From: an uncultured Bacteroidota bacterium
GTDB taxonomy: Bacteria; Bacteroidota; Bacteroidia; UBA7662
Direction: 5' to 3'
Assembly (NCBI GenBank): GCA_903856555.1
Contig: CAIOCC010000078.1
Span: forward strand, 1-8,085
DNA length: 8,085 nt
Positions 1 to 6,329 of this stretch are shown here, one piece after another. The notes below the pieces were generated by a model. The model saw only the letters and a list, made by a program, of their open reading frames with translations, was not told the origin of the DNA and ran no database searches. Position numbers and translations under genes: made by a program. How positions within the stretch are numbered: position 1 is the stretch's first letter; every line of letters starts with the position of its first letter.

Positions 1-167
1 ACATGGAGGTTGCGTTGGGACTGATTCAGGGCCACACCCCAGAGTTCTTTGCGAATATGCCAAAAACTGACGACCAAGGCTTCGGTGAGCGTATAAAAGA
101 GGGTCCGGAACCCCGGCCTTTCGTGCAGAAATTGTCGTAAGGCTTGCCTGAATTCGGATTGTCGCAT
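1..167 (-). CDS. N-terminal fragment of an unrecognised protein, possibly a SAM-dependent methyltransferase
   Basis: An open frame runs from an ATG at 167-165 to the left window edge (55 full codons, no stop). An in-frame TAG lies two codons upstream of this ATG, so the start is well bounded. It follows rbfA on the same strand after a 30-bp gap and is probably co-transcribed with it. The visible part begins MRQSEFRQAL, has a moderately hydrophobic stretch at residues 22-37 (LFYTLTEALVVSFWHI) and then a basic/polar stretch (RKEL, NQSQRN). There is no signal peptide and no convincing membrane segment. From memory, some Bacteroidetes class I SAM-dependent methyltransferases begin with a similar FY..L...L....WHI+KEL segment just before the glycine-rich SAM motif, which here would lie outside the window. 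This is weak inference. An FtsX-like permease, another common neighbour of rbfA in this phylum, is a less good fit. Confidence 0.55.
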   Translation of the reverse strand, partial: MRQSEFRQALRQFLHERPGFRTLFYTLTEALVVSFWHIRKELWGVALNQSQRNLH

Positions 168-197
168 GGCCTAAGGGCAAACCCCGTCGTCTTTGGT

Positions 198-548
198 TTA
201 TTGTTGCAACAAACGCTCGATCCGCTCTGCATAATCCAGGGAATCGTCCAAGTAGAATTCCATATCGGGGACCACCCGTAATTGATTACGGACCCGCAGT
301 CCCAGTTCCTTGCGCAGGCCTGGTTTGGCCTGCCTTATCTTTTCGATCATGGCTTCCTGAGCCTGGGCATCGCCGATCCCGTAAACCGATAGGTAAACCC
401 TGCACAGGGACAAATCGGCTGTCACCCGGACGCGGGTGATGCTGACCAAGGCCGGGCGGGTCAATTCCTGAAATTTTAGCCGCAAAACCTGTGCTAATTC
501 TTCCTGTACCAGTCCAGATACTTTTAGCTGCCGCTTACCCTGCTCCAT
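198..548 (-). CDS. rbfA: Ribosome-binding factor A
   Basis: This 116-residue protein has the usual length of RbfA, a single-domain KH-like protein that binds the 30S subunit and helps mature the 5' end of 16S rRNA, notably during cold adaptation. Recognisable features are an N-terminal helix (residues 9-30) leading into the conserved strand segment VTADLSLCRVYLSV (42-55), and the family's C-terminal pattern R..P...F..DDS...A.RI..LL (91-114). The start at 548-546 is the natural one because the protein begins just before the first conserved helix. No Shine-Dalgarno sequence precedes it (CCCCC directly before ATG), which is normal for Bacteroidetes. It is divergent from the thioesterase gene across only 32 bp and is followed after 30 bp by the partial gene at the left edge. 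The identification is secure. Confidence 0.95.
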   Translation of the reverse strand: MEQGKRQLKVSGLVQEELAQVLRLKFQELTRPALVSITRVRVTADLSLCRVYLSVYGIGDAQAQEAMIEKIRQAKPGLRKELGLRVRNQLRVVPDMEFYLDDSLDYAERIERLLQQ

Positions 549-553
549 GGGGG

Positions 554-561
554 TAAATTTA
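554..561. promoter_or_regulatory. Candidate two-way -7 box between rbfA and the thioesterase gene
   Basis: The palindrome TAAATTTA is the only AT-rich block in the 32-bp gap. It matches seven of eight positions of the Bacteroidetes -7 box TAnnTTTG on both strands. Used leftward, transcription would start near 548, at the rbfA ATG itself, giving an almost leaderless mRNA. Used rightward it would start near 567, about 14 nt before the thioesterase ATG. No TTTG -33 element is visible at the right spacing on either side, so this is a tentative call. Confidence 0.3.
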
Positions 562-580
562 GGCCGAATTTTCTTTGCGT

Positions 581-1129
581 ATGTCCACTTCGTCCTCTGA
601 TTTTGAAAACCGGCCCGAGCCAGCCGCTCTGCCCTACGAGTTTTTTAGTCCGGTCCACCTGCGCTGGGCGGATATCGATGCCTTGCAGCATGTCAACAAC
701 GCGGTTTACCTCAGTTATTTTGAGCAGGCCCGCATTGATTATTTCCGGGCCCTGGGTTGCTGGGATTGGAACAAAGTGGGTATGATCTTGGCAAGGACCG
801 AGGTGGATTATTTGAGACCCTTGCTGATCAGGGACAGGGCCTGGGTGCTGACCCGCACGGTTCACTTGGGCTCCAAGAGTTTTACCATGGAATACCTCAT
901 CGTCCGCAAGGCGTCGGACTGGTCCGCCGATTTGAGACCCTGTGAGAGGAATACCCCCGGCATGGTCCCGCAGGAGTTGATGGAGCAGGGGCCTCTCCAA
1001 AGCATTACCAAGGCCCGTTCGGTCTTGGTGGCCTTTGATTTTGAAAGCAACCAATCTGTTCCGGTCCCGGAACCTTACCGCGATGCTATCCTGCGGAAGG
1101 GGCCGCGGCCAGTTGCTCCAGGGCAATAG
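581..1129 (+). CDS. Acyl-CoA thioesterase, hotdog-fold 4HBT (YbgC/FadM-like) family
   Basis: A 182-residue protein of the 4HBT hotdog family, which hydrolyses acyl-CoA thioesters in the cytoplasm. The signature RWADIDALQHVNN followed by Y.SYFEQAR (residues 28-51) aligns with the YbgC and FadM active-site region. D33 sits where the catalytic aspartate of YbgC (D18) lies, and N39-N40 match the HVNN of this subgroup. The closing strands and P.P..YRDAI (162-170) are also typical. I chose the ATG at 581; a TTG at 575 in frame is possible but unnecessary. It is longer than the usual 130-150 residues because of roughly 30 extra residues at about 112-142 and a short proline-rich tail. The last 44 bp overlap the convergent amidohydrolase gene. 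The substrate cannot be told from the sequence. Confidence 0.85.
   Translation: MSTSSSDFENRPEPAALPYEFFSPVHLRWADIDALQHVNNAVYLSYFEQARIDYFRALGCWDWNKVGMILARTEVDYLRPLLIRDRAWVLTRTVHLGSKSFTMEYLIVRKASDWSADLRPCERNTPGMVPQELMEQGPLQSITKARSVLVAFDFESNQSVPVPEPYRDAILRKGPRPVAPGQ
853..870 (+). repeat. Copy 1 of an 18-bp exact direct repeat
   Basis: CCGCACGGTTCACTTGGG here, inside the thioesterase gene, recurs exactly at 2583-2600 inside the SPOR-protein gene. The flanks differ. In this gene it encodes part of TRTVHLG. Confidence 0.7.
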
Positions 1130-2291
1130 CGGCCATGAGGCCGGCCCCCAAGGGCAAAGCACTTTCGTCCACATCAAAGGTGGAGGTATGCACCGAGGAA
1201 ACCCATCCTTTGGCTTCATTGCGGGTGCCCAGGCGGTAAAAAGTAGCCGGAATTTGCTGAGCATAAAAGGCAAAATCTTCGGCGGCCATCCATAAATCCA
1301 AATCCACCACTTGTTGCGGGCCCAAATAGGCTTCGGCCGTCGAGCGGGCCAGGGCGGTTGATTCGGGATGATTAAAGAGCATGGGATAACCCCGATCGAT
1401 TTCAACATCGCAGACCGCCCCCATGGCCGAGGCGGTGCCGGAGGCGATTTCCCGTATCAAAGCATGGGCTTGATCCCGCCATGTTTCATCCATGGTACGG
1501 AAAGTTCCCCGAAGACGGACATCGTTGGGTAACACATTGTAAGCGCCTTCTCCAATAATATGACCAAAGGACAAAACGGAGGGGAGGGTGGGGTTGGCTC
1601 GGCGGCTAACCACTTGTTGCAAAGCGACGACAATATGCGATGCGATGAGGACGGCATCGGTGTTCAGGTGGGGCATGGCGGCATGCCCTCCTTTACCACG
1701 AATCGTAAGTCGAATTTCATCGGCGGAGGCCATGTAACGACCGCTGCGAAATCCCACAGTACCCGCCGGTAGTAATGGCATAACATGCTGACCATAAATG
1801 GCTTGTGGTGTTGGGTTGGCCAGAGCACCGTCGCGAATCATCAGGGAAGCCCCGCCTGGCAATTTTTCTTCGGCCGGCTGGAACAAAAAGCGAACCGTCC
1901 CCGAAAATTCCTGGGTACGGGACCGTAACAAAGCAGCGACCCCCAACAAAGAGGCCGTATGAACATCGTGACCACAGGCGTGCATAACACCGGGCACCTT
2001 GGAAGCATACGGAACTTCGTTGGCCTCTTGAATCGGCAAGGCATCCATATCGGCGCGCAATGCCACCACCGGCCCGGGGCTATGGCCCTGCAGGTTGGCA
2101 ACCACCCCGTAGCCTCCAATACCGGAAGTAAAAGGTATGTTCAGATCTCGGAGTCGCTCCTGAACAAAAGCAGACGTTTGAACCTCTTCAAAGGAGAGTT
2201 CAGGGTTTTGGTGTAAGTGTCGCCGATCCGAAACCAGGGTTTTTTCCAAGGCTTCGGCATCCCGGCGAAGGGTCTCAGTCTTCGTAGCCAT
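1086..2291 (-). CDS. M20-family (M20D-like) metal-dependent amidohydrolase
   Basis: A 401-residue zinc/manganese amidohydrolase of the M20D type (N-acyl-amino-acid, hippurate and indole-acetyl-amino-acid hydrolases), cleaving an amide bond to release an amino acid. The two-metal site is intact by comparison with plant IAA-amino-acid hydrolases: C106 and H108 in HACGHDVH, E141-E142 in FQPAEE (E141 the likely base), H169 in GQHV and H368 in VHTSTFDVDE. The dimerisation (lid) domain is marked by GKGGHAAMPH (199-208). RADMDALP (79-86) is the usual early signature. There is no signal peptide, so it is cytoplasmic. Its ATG at 2291-2289 overlaps the end of the SPOR gene by 17 bp, suggesting translational coupling. 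The 3' end overlaps the convergent thioesterase gene. The exact substrate is not predictable; carboxypeptidase or deacetylase activity on N-acyl amino acids is the general expectation. Confidence 0.92.
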   Translation of the reverse strand: MATKTETLRRDAEALEKTLVSDRRHLHQNPELSFEEVQTSAFVQERLRDLNIPFTSGIGGYGVVANLQGHSPGPVVALRADMDALPIQEANEVPYASKVPGVMHACGHDVHTASLLGVAALLRSRTQEFSGTVRFLFQPAEEKLPGGASLMIRDGALANPTPQAIYGQHVMPLLPAGTVGFRSGRYMASADEIRLTIRGKGGHAAMPHLNTDAVLIASHIVVALQQVVSRRANPTLPSVLSFGHIIGEGAYNVLPNDVRLRGTFRTMDETWRDQAHALIREIASGTASAMGAVCDVEIDRGYPMLFNHPESTALARSTAEAYLGPQQVVDLDLWMAAEDFAFYAQQIPATFYRLGTRNEAKGWVSSVHTSTFDVDESALPLGAGLMAAIALEQLAAAPSAG

Positions 2292-2736
2292 CCTGCTCCA
2301 GGGTGGGTTCCCCTACTTGTTCCGTTTTGGGGTAAAGCAAAACCTTGTCAGGCACCACAAAGGCGGATGGAAAATCGGATTTCATCATGTTGAGGTAAGC
2401 TGTGGCTTCGCCCTTGTCGCGGAAATCACCAACCCGCACCCGGAAGTCCGGCTGCCGGTACCCCATGTACACCCCCAATTTGGGATAGGACTGGACCATC
2501 AAGTCCCGGATTTCTTTGGCCCGGGCCCGGGATGAACCTTGGTACAACTGCACACGGAAACCGGGAATTTTCTTTTCGGGAGCCGCACGGTTCACTTGGG
2601 TATCCTCGACGGAACCGGTCGTCATCACGGAATCCAGTTCTGAATGGGAGGGCCGAACCGACCCTGATGCGTGATTCGATGCCAAGAGCCCTGCGAGGGT
2701 CCCTACCAAGGCGAGGGTCGATAACAATCCTTTCAT
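2275..2736 (-). CDS. Exported SPOR-domain protein
   Basis: A 153-residue protein with an N-terminal signal peptide (K2, hydrophobic residues 4-19, plausible cleavage near A-S-G at 23-25), a polar linker to about residue 56 and one SPOR domain at about 57-130. The domain shows the Bacteroidetes form of the pattern: GFRVQLYQGSSR, then A..IR, YP, VYMGY..PDFRVRVGDFRD, EA, FPSAFVVPD. SPOR domains bind denuded glycan strands of peptidoglycan, often at division sites, so a periplasmic or envelope-attached cell-wall role is likely. No lipobox cysteine is present. It lies 35 bp after secA and overlaps the amidohydrolase start by 17 bp, so it is the middle gene of a probable three-gene operon. The specific role is unknown. 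The ATG at 2736-2734 is supported by the signal peptide. Confidence 0.85.
   Translation of the reverse strand: MKGLLSTLALVGTLAGLLASNHASGSVRPSHSELDSVMTTGSVEDTQVNRAAPEKKIPGFRVQLYQGSSRARAKEIRDLMVQSYPKLGVYMGYRQPDFRVRVGDFRDKGEATAYLNMMKSDFPSAFVVPDKVLLYPKTEQVGEPTLEQDGYED
2583..2600 (+). repeat. Copy 2 of an 18-bp exact direct repeat
   Basis: Identical to 853-870 on the same strand but here antisense to the SPOR gene, in the linker between signal peptide and SPOR domain, where the coding strand gives QVNRAA. One base outside the match differs (G at 2582 against C at 852), then the preceding base is again the same. Confidence 0.7.
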
Positions 2737-2740
2737 GATT

Positions 2741-2748
2741 CAAAATTA
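2741..2748 (-). promoter_or_regulatory. Candidate -7 promoter box for the SPOR gene
   Basis: Reading the minus strand, TAATTTTG is a full match to TAnnTTTG in the 35-bp gap after secA. A transcript from it would start near 2737, directly at the SPOR ATG (2736), so it would be nearly leaderless. No good -33 TTTG is seen upstream, and the gene may simply be read from the secA promoter. Confidence 0.3.
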
Positions 2749-2771
2749 GACTACAATGCCGGTATGTCCTC

Positions 2772-5700
2772 CTATTCGGGGGCGTCTTTGCCGTGACAGG
2801 ACTTGAACTTGCGACCACTACCGCAGGGGCATGGGTCGTTACGGCCAATTTTGGGGCCAACGCGGAGGGGCGGGGGCGGGGCGGCCGAGGCGGCCTGCGC
2901 CGCCGAGGCCGCGGGGGCCGAAGGCCCGGCCGGTGCGGCGGTTCCTGGACCGTATTCGGCCTTGGTGGCCGTGAGGGCTGGGGAGCCTGCTCCTCCCGTT
3001 ACCGGGGACCGCCGCGCCGGCGCCGCCCCCGCCACGACCGACTCTTCGTTGCCCTGAATGCGGGCCTGGAACAACATCGATAGCAAATCCTGGTAAATCT
3101 CCGATAACATCTTCTTGAACATTCCAAAAGACTCCATCTTGTAGATGACCAACGGATCTTTTTGCTCGTAAACCGCGTTTTGGACCGATTGCTTGAGATC
3201 GTCCATATCCCGCAAGTGATTCTTCCACGCCTCGTCGGTCAAGAACAGGGTCAAAGCCTTTTCGAGCTCCGTCACTACGGCCTGACCACCTGTATCGCGG
3301 AGTTTCTGCAATTGAACCCCCAATTGCACCGACCTGCCTGCAAAAGTCACCGGGATACCCACCGTTTCCTGAAGACGATCCGGCTGAGCCAACCAATCGC
3401 GCAGATGATGCAAAACCGTTTGAATCATGGCGCTTTGGCGACGGTGCAATTCCTGCTCCACCTGTCCCAGCAACTGCTCCGCCAAGGCAAGGGTCTTGGT
3501 ATTCTCAAAATCTTGGCTGCTACCCTCTGGCTGAACCCCAAACAAACGAAGGCATTCCAAGCTCAGGCTCTCAAAATCCCCACCGTTCTTGGCGCGTTCA
3601 ACTGTTTCTTCAACCAAATCAGCCAGCGCATTCATCACATCCCGGTGAACCCGCTCCCCGTAGAGGGCATTGCGTCGGCGGCTGTAAATAATTTCCCGCT
3701 GGGCATTCATCACATCGTCGTATTCCAAGAGACGCTTGCGCACCCCAAAATTGTTTTCTTCGACTTTCTTCTGGGCCCGCTCAATCGATTTGGTGATCAT
3801 CGAATGTTGAATCACTTCGCCCTCTTTGTACCCAAAACGATCCATGATGTTCGAAATCCTTTCGGAACCAAAGAGCCGCATCAAATCATCCTCCAGCGAA
3901 ACAAAGAAAATGGACGAACCCGGATCCCCCTGACGACCTGCACGACCCCTCAGCTGCCGGTCCACCCGCCGTGATTCGTGACGCTCCGTTCCGATAATCG
4001 CCAAACCACCCGCTTCCTGCACCCCGGGGCCTAGTTTGATATCCGTACCACGACCGGCCATGTTGGTGGCAATGGTCACGGTGCCGGGACGACCCGCTTC
4101 GGCCACAATTTCGGCTTCGCGCTGGTGCTGCTTGGCATTCAAAACATTGTGCTTGAGCTTGCGCAATGTCATCATTCGACTTAATAATTCCGAGGTTTCT
4201 ACCGAAGTCGTTCCCACCAAAACAGGACGGCCTGCCTCCACCAACGTCGCTACCTGATCAATGATGGCGGCGTACTTTTCACGCTTGGTCTTGTAGACCA
4301 AATCCTCTTCATCCTTGCGCACAATCGGGCGGTGGGTCGGCACAACAACCACATCCAACTTGTAAATCTCCCACAATTCCCCGGCCTCCGTTTCGGCCGT
4401 CCCGGTCATACCGGCCAATTTGTGGTACATCCGAAAGAAGTTCTGCAGGGTCACCGTCGCAAAGGTTTGGGTAGCCGCTTCAACCTTCACATTTTCTTTG
4501 GCTTCGATGGCCTGATGCAATCCATCGGAATAGCGACGCCCGTCCAAAACACGTCCTGTTTGCTCATCCACAATTTTGACCTTGTTCTGATCCACAATGT
4601 ATTCCACATCCCTTTCAAAGAGGCAATACGCCTTGAGCAACTGATTGATGGTGTGAATCCGCTCGGATTTGATTTGAAAATCCTGCATCAAAACCGTTTT
4701 TTGCTCGGCCTTGTCGGAAGCCTCCAAGTTGGACTTTTCGATATCCGCAATCATGGCACCCACATCCGGTAACACAAAGAAATTCGGATCTTCACCGCGG
4801 GATGTGATATGCTCAATGCCTTTGTCGGTTAATTCAATGGAATTATTTTTTTCGTCAATAACAAAAAACAATTCGGTATCCGCCTTGGGCATTTCTTTTT
4901 GCTGATCCTGCAAATAATAGGACTCGGTTTTGAGCAAAAGGGCTTTGACGCCGGGTTCACTCAGGAACTTAATCAACGCCTTGTTCTTGGGCAAACCACG
5001 GTAAGCCCTGAACAAAGGCAAGCCCGCTTCTTCAAGCTTGTTCTCCCCAAACAGGCGGCGCGCATCGGACAAAGCGGTATTCAAGTAACGACGCTGCGAC
5101 TCGACCAGGGATTCAATCCGGGGTTTGAGTTGATGGAATTCGTGATGATCGCCCCGCGGTACCGGCCCCGATATAATCAAAGGCGTACGGGCATCGTCAA
5201 TCAAAACCGAATCCACCTCATCCACCATGGCGTAATGATGCTTGCGCTGCACCAGGTCATCGACCGCGTGGGCCATGTTATCCCTCAAATAATCGAAGCC
5301 AAATTCGTTGTTGGTCCCGTACGTTATGTCTGCCCGGTAAGCCTGCCTTCGGGCCTCCGAATTGGGACGGTGGCGGTCGATGCAATCAACCCGCAGTCCA
5401 TGAAATTCAAAAATCGGACCGTTCCACTCCGAGTCACGACGAGCCAAATAATCATTGACCGTAACAATATGCACACCCAAACCAGTCAACGCGTTGAGGT
5501 AGGCCGGCAGGGTCGAAACCAAGGTCTTGCCTTCGCCGGTTGACATCTCGGCGATTTTTCCACTGTGCAAAACCATCCCTCCCAACAACTGCACATCGTA
5601 ATGAACCATGTTCCAGATCACCTCGGCCCCGGCAGCCGTCCACCGGTTTTTGTAAACCGCTTCGGCACCTTCGATACGAATAAAATCTTTGGACTGAGCA

Positions 5701-6125
5701 GCCAGATCCCGATCGTGAGCGGTAGCCGTCACGCGCAGTTCCTCGTTTTGGCTGAAACGACGCGCCGTTTCTTTGACCACCGCAAAGGCCTCGGGTAGGA
5801 TTTGGTCCAGAATCTCTTCCAGCGCCTTGTCCCGCTCCTTGATCGTCTGATCGTAGGCTTCAAAGCGGGCGGCCTGTTCCTCGGCCCCTTCCTCCGCACC
5901 AGGCTGGGCCTTGAGGGCCTCCAGTTGTTGATTCAAAGAATCCAGCCCTTGAGCGATACGAGCCTTGAACTCCGTGGTCTTGGCACGCAATTCGTCGTTG
6001 CTCAGGCCGGTCAGCGATTCGCCGAACCGGTTTATTTCTTGGACCCTGGGCAGCAGGGCTTTGATATCTCTATCGGATTTGTTTCCAAAAAAATTTTGGA
6101 TCACCTTGTTAAACATTCCAATCAT
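2772..6125 (-). CDS. secA: Preprotein translocase ATPase subunit SecA
   Basis: SecA is the ATPase that drives unfolded preproteins through the SecYEG channel. This 1,117-residue copy is complete: N-terminal NFFGNKSDRD (11-20), Walker A STGEGKT (195-201), TVNDYLARRD (222-231), Walker B with DEVDSVLIDDARTP (302-315), AGMTGTAETE (571-580), the second nucleotide-binding domain with ATNMAGRGTDI (686-696) and GRAGRQGDPGSS (727-738), and scaffold/wing domains after it. It is about 200 residues longer than E. coli SecA, mainly through an insertion at about 323-430 that is typical of Bacteroidetes. The C-terminal SEC-C motif has zinc ligands C1099, C1101, C1110 and H1111, preceded by an unusually long Ala/Pro/Gly-rich linker (about 1031-1090). 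Start may be the ATG at 6125 or three codons later at 6116 (MFNKVIQ), the more family-like start. It is first gene of a probable operon with the SPOR and amidohydrolase genes. Confidence 0.98.
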   Translation of the reverse strand: MIGMFNKVIQNFFGNKSDRDIKALLPRVQEINRFGESLTGLSNDELRAKTTEFKARIAQGLDSLNQQLEALKAQPGAEEGAEEQAARFEAYDQTIKERDKALEEILDQILPEAFAVVKETARRFSQNEELRVTATAHDRDLAAQSKDFIRIEGAEAVYKNRWTAAGAEVIWNMVHYDVQLLGGMVLHSGKIAEMSTGEGKTLVSTLPAYLNALTGLGVHIVTVNDYLARRDSEWNGPIFEFHGLRVDCIDRHRPNSEARRQAYRADITYGTNNEFGFDYLRDNMAHAVDDLVQRKHHYAMVDEVDSVLIDDARTPLIISGPVPRGDHHEFHQLKPRIESLVESQRRYLNTALSDARRLFGENKLEEAGLPLFRAYRGLPKNKALIKFLSEPGVKALLLKTESYYLQDQQKEMPKADTELFFVIDEKNNSIELTDKGIEHITSRGEDPNFFVLPDVGAMIADIEKSNLEASDKAEQKTVLMQDFQIKSERIHTINQLLKAYCLFERDVEYIVDQNKVKIVDEQTGRVLDGRRYSDGLHQAIEAKENVKVEAATQTFATVTLQNFFRMYHKLAGMTGTAETEAGELWEIYKLDVVVVPTHRPIVRKDEEDLVYKTKREKYAAIIDQVATLVEAGRPVLVGTTSVETSELLSRMMTLRKLKHNVLNAKQHQREAEIVAEAGRPGTVTIATNMAGRGTDIKLGPGVQEAGGLAIIGTERHESRRVDRQLRGRAGRQGDPGSSIFFVSLEDDLMRLFGSERISNIMDRFGYKEGEVIQHSMITKSIERAQKKVEENNFGVRKRLLEYDDVMNAQREIIYSRRRNALYGERVHRDVMNALADLVEETVERAKNGGDFESLSLECLRLFGVQPEGSSQDFENTKTLALAEQLLGQVEQELHRRQSAMIQTVLHHLRDWLAQPDRLQETVGIPVTFAGRSVQLGVQLQKLRDTGGQAVVTELEKALTLFLTDEAWKNHLRDMDDLKQSVQNAVYEQKDPLVIYKMESFGMFKKMLSEIYQDLLSMLFQARIQGNEESVVAGAAPARRSPVTGGAGSPALTATKAEYGPGTAAPAGPSAPAASAAQAASAAPPPPLRVGPKIGRNDPCPCGSGRKFKSCHGKDAPE

Positions 6126-6167
6126 GAAAGGGGGGGTCTCGTTACGGGTTCCTAAAGTCGGCTTCTA

Positions 6168-6187
6168 AGGGGGCAAAGTTACCCCCT
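6168..6187. repeat. Inverted repeat enclosing the secA -7 box
   Basis: AGGGGG (6168-6173) and CCCCCT (6182-6187) are perfect inverted arms around the 8-bp core CAAAGTTA, which on the minus strand is the promoter match TAACTTTG. No T-run follows on either strand, so it is not an intrinsic terminator. It could be an operator over the secA promoter or chance in G/C-run-rich DNA. Confidence 0.4.
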
Positions 6188-6202
6188 GAAAGGAGCAGGA
6201 AA
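6174..6202 (-). promoter_or_regulatory. Candidate secA promoter
   Basis: On the minus strand, TAACTTTG (6181-6174) matches the Bacteroidetes -7 box TAnnTTTG exactly. TTTC (6202-6199), three of four matches to the -33 TTTG element, lies upstream with a 17-nt spacer, the short end of the known range. The predicted transcription start is near 6170, leaving an untranslated leader of about 45-55 nt before secA. This is the best secA promoter candidate in the region, inferred by motif only. Confidence 0.5.
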
Positions 6203-6216
6203 TTACGAATTTGTTC

Positions 6217-6224
6217 TAATTTTG
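6217..6224 (+). promoter_or_regulatory. Candidate -7 box for the riboswitch/receptor transcript
   Basis: TAATTTTG matches TAnnTTTG exactly and lies three bases before the first base of the aptamer's P1 helix (6228). A start about 4-6 nt downstream of the box would begin the transcript at the aptamer. No TTTG is present at the expected -33 spacing, so the promoter may be weak or activator dependent. Confidence 0.5.
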
Positions 6225-6227
6225 CCG

Positions 6228-6312
6228 CATCACGGGGTGCCCCTTTCAACGTTTCGGGGGCTGAGATCATACCCATTGAACCTGTCGGGGTCATGCCCGC
6301 GTAGGGAAGATG
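6228..6312 (+). ncRNA. TPP riboswitch (THI element) aptamer
   Basis: The conserved core of the thiamin-pyrophosphate aptamer is present in order: GGGGTGCC (6234-6241), GGCTGAGA (6259-6266), ACCC (6271-6274), GAACCTG (6278-6284) and GCGTAGGGAA (6299-6308). The helices can be drawn: P1 CATC/GATG (6228-6231 with 6309-6312), P2 GGGT/ACCC (6235-6238 with 6271-6274), P3 CCCC/GGGG (6240-6243 with 6256-6259), P4 CCT/AGG (6281-6283 with 6303-6305) and P5 CGGG/CCCG (6286-6289 with 6296-6299). It senses TPP and sits 67 nt upstream of the TonB-dependent receptor start, so it should repress that gene when TPP is plentiful. The class is certain from the motif set; the switching mode is inferred. Confidence 0.95.
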
Positions 6313-6329
6313 ACTGCCTTCACGGGCAT

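Noticed and set aside
26..232. Minus-strand open frame of 68 codons across the rbfA 3' end and the left-edge gene
   Set aside because: It runs in a different frame through two better supported genes and has no recognisable feature.
810..941. 12-bp direct repeat ATTTGAGACCCT at 810-821 and 930-941
   Set aside because: Both encode a short LRP sequence in the same gene; this length can arise by chance and nothing else in the flanks is duplicated.
524..1408. Minus-strand open frame of 294 codons covering the thioesterase gene
   Set aside because: Antisense shadow of the thioesterase and of the amidohydrolase 3' end; Pro/Trp-rich with no family features.
3162..3974. Plus-strand open frame of 270 codons inside secA
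   Set aside because: Antisense to conserved SecA codons, composition unlike a real protein, no recognisable motif.
4899..5543. Plus-strand open frame of 214 codons inside secA
   Set aside because: Antisense shadow of the nucleotide-binding domain of SecA.
6168..6187. AGGGGG/CCCCCT hairpin as an intrinsic terminator
   Set aside because: No T-run follows on either strand, and the position upstream of two divergent starts makes a terminator unlikely.
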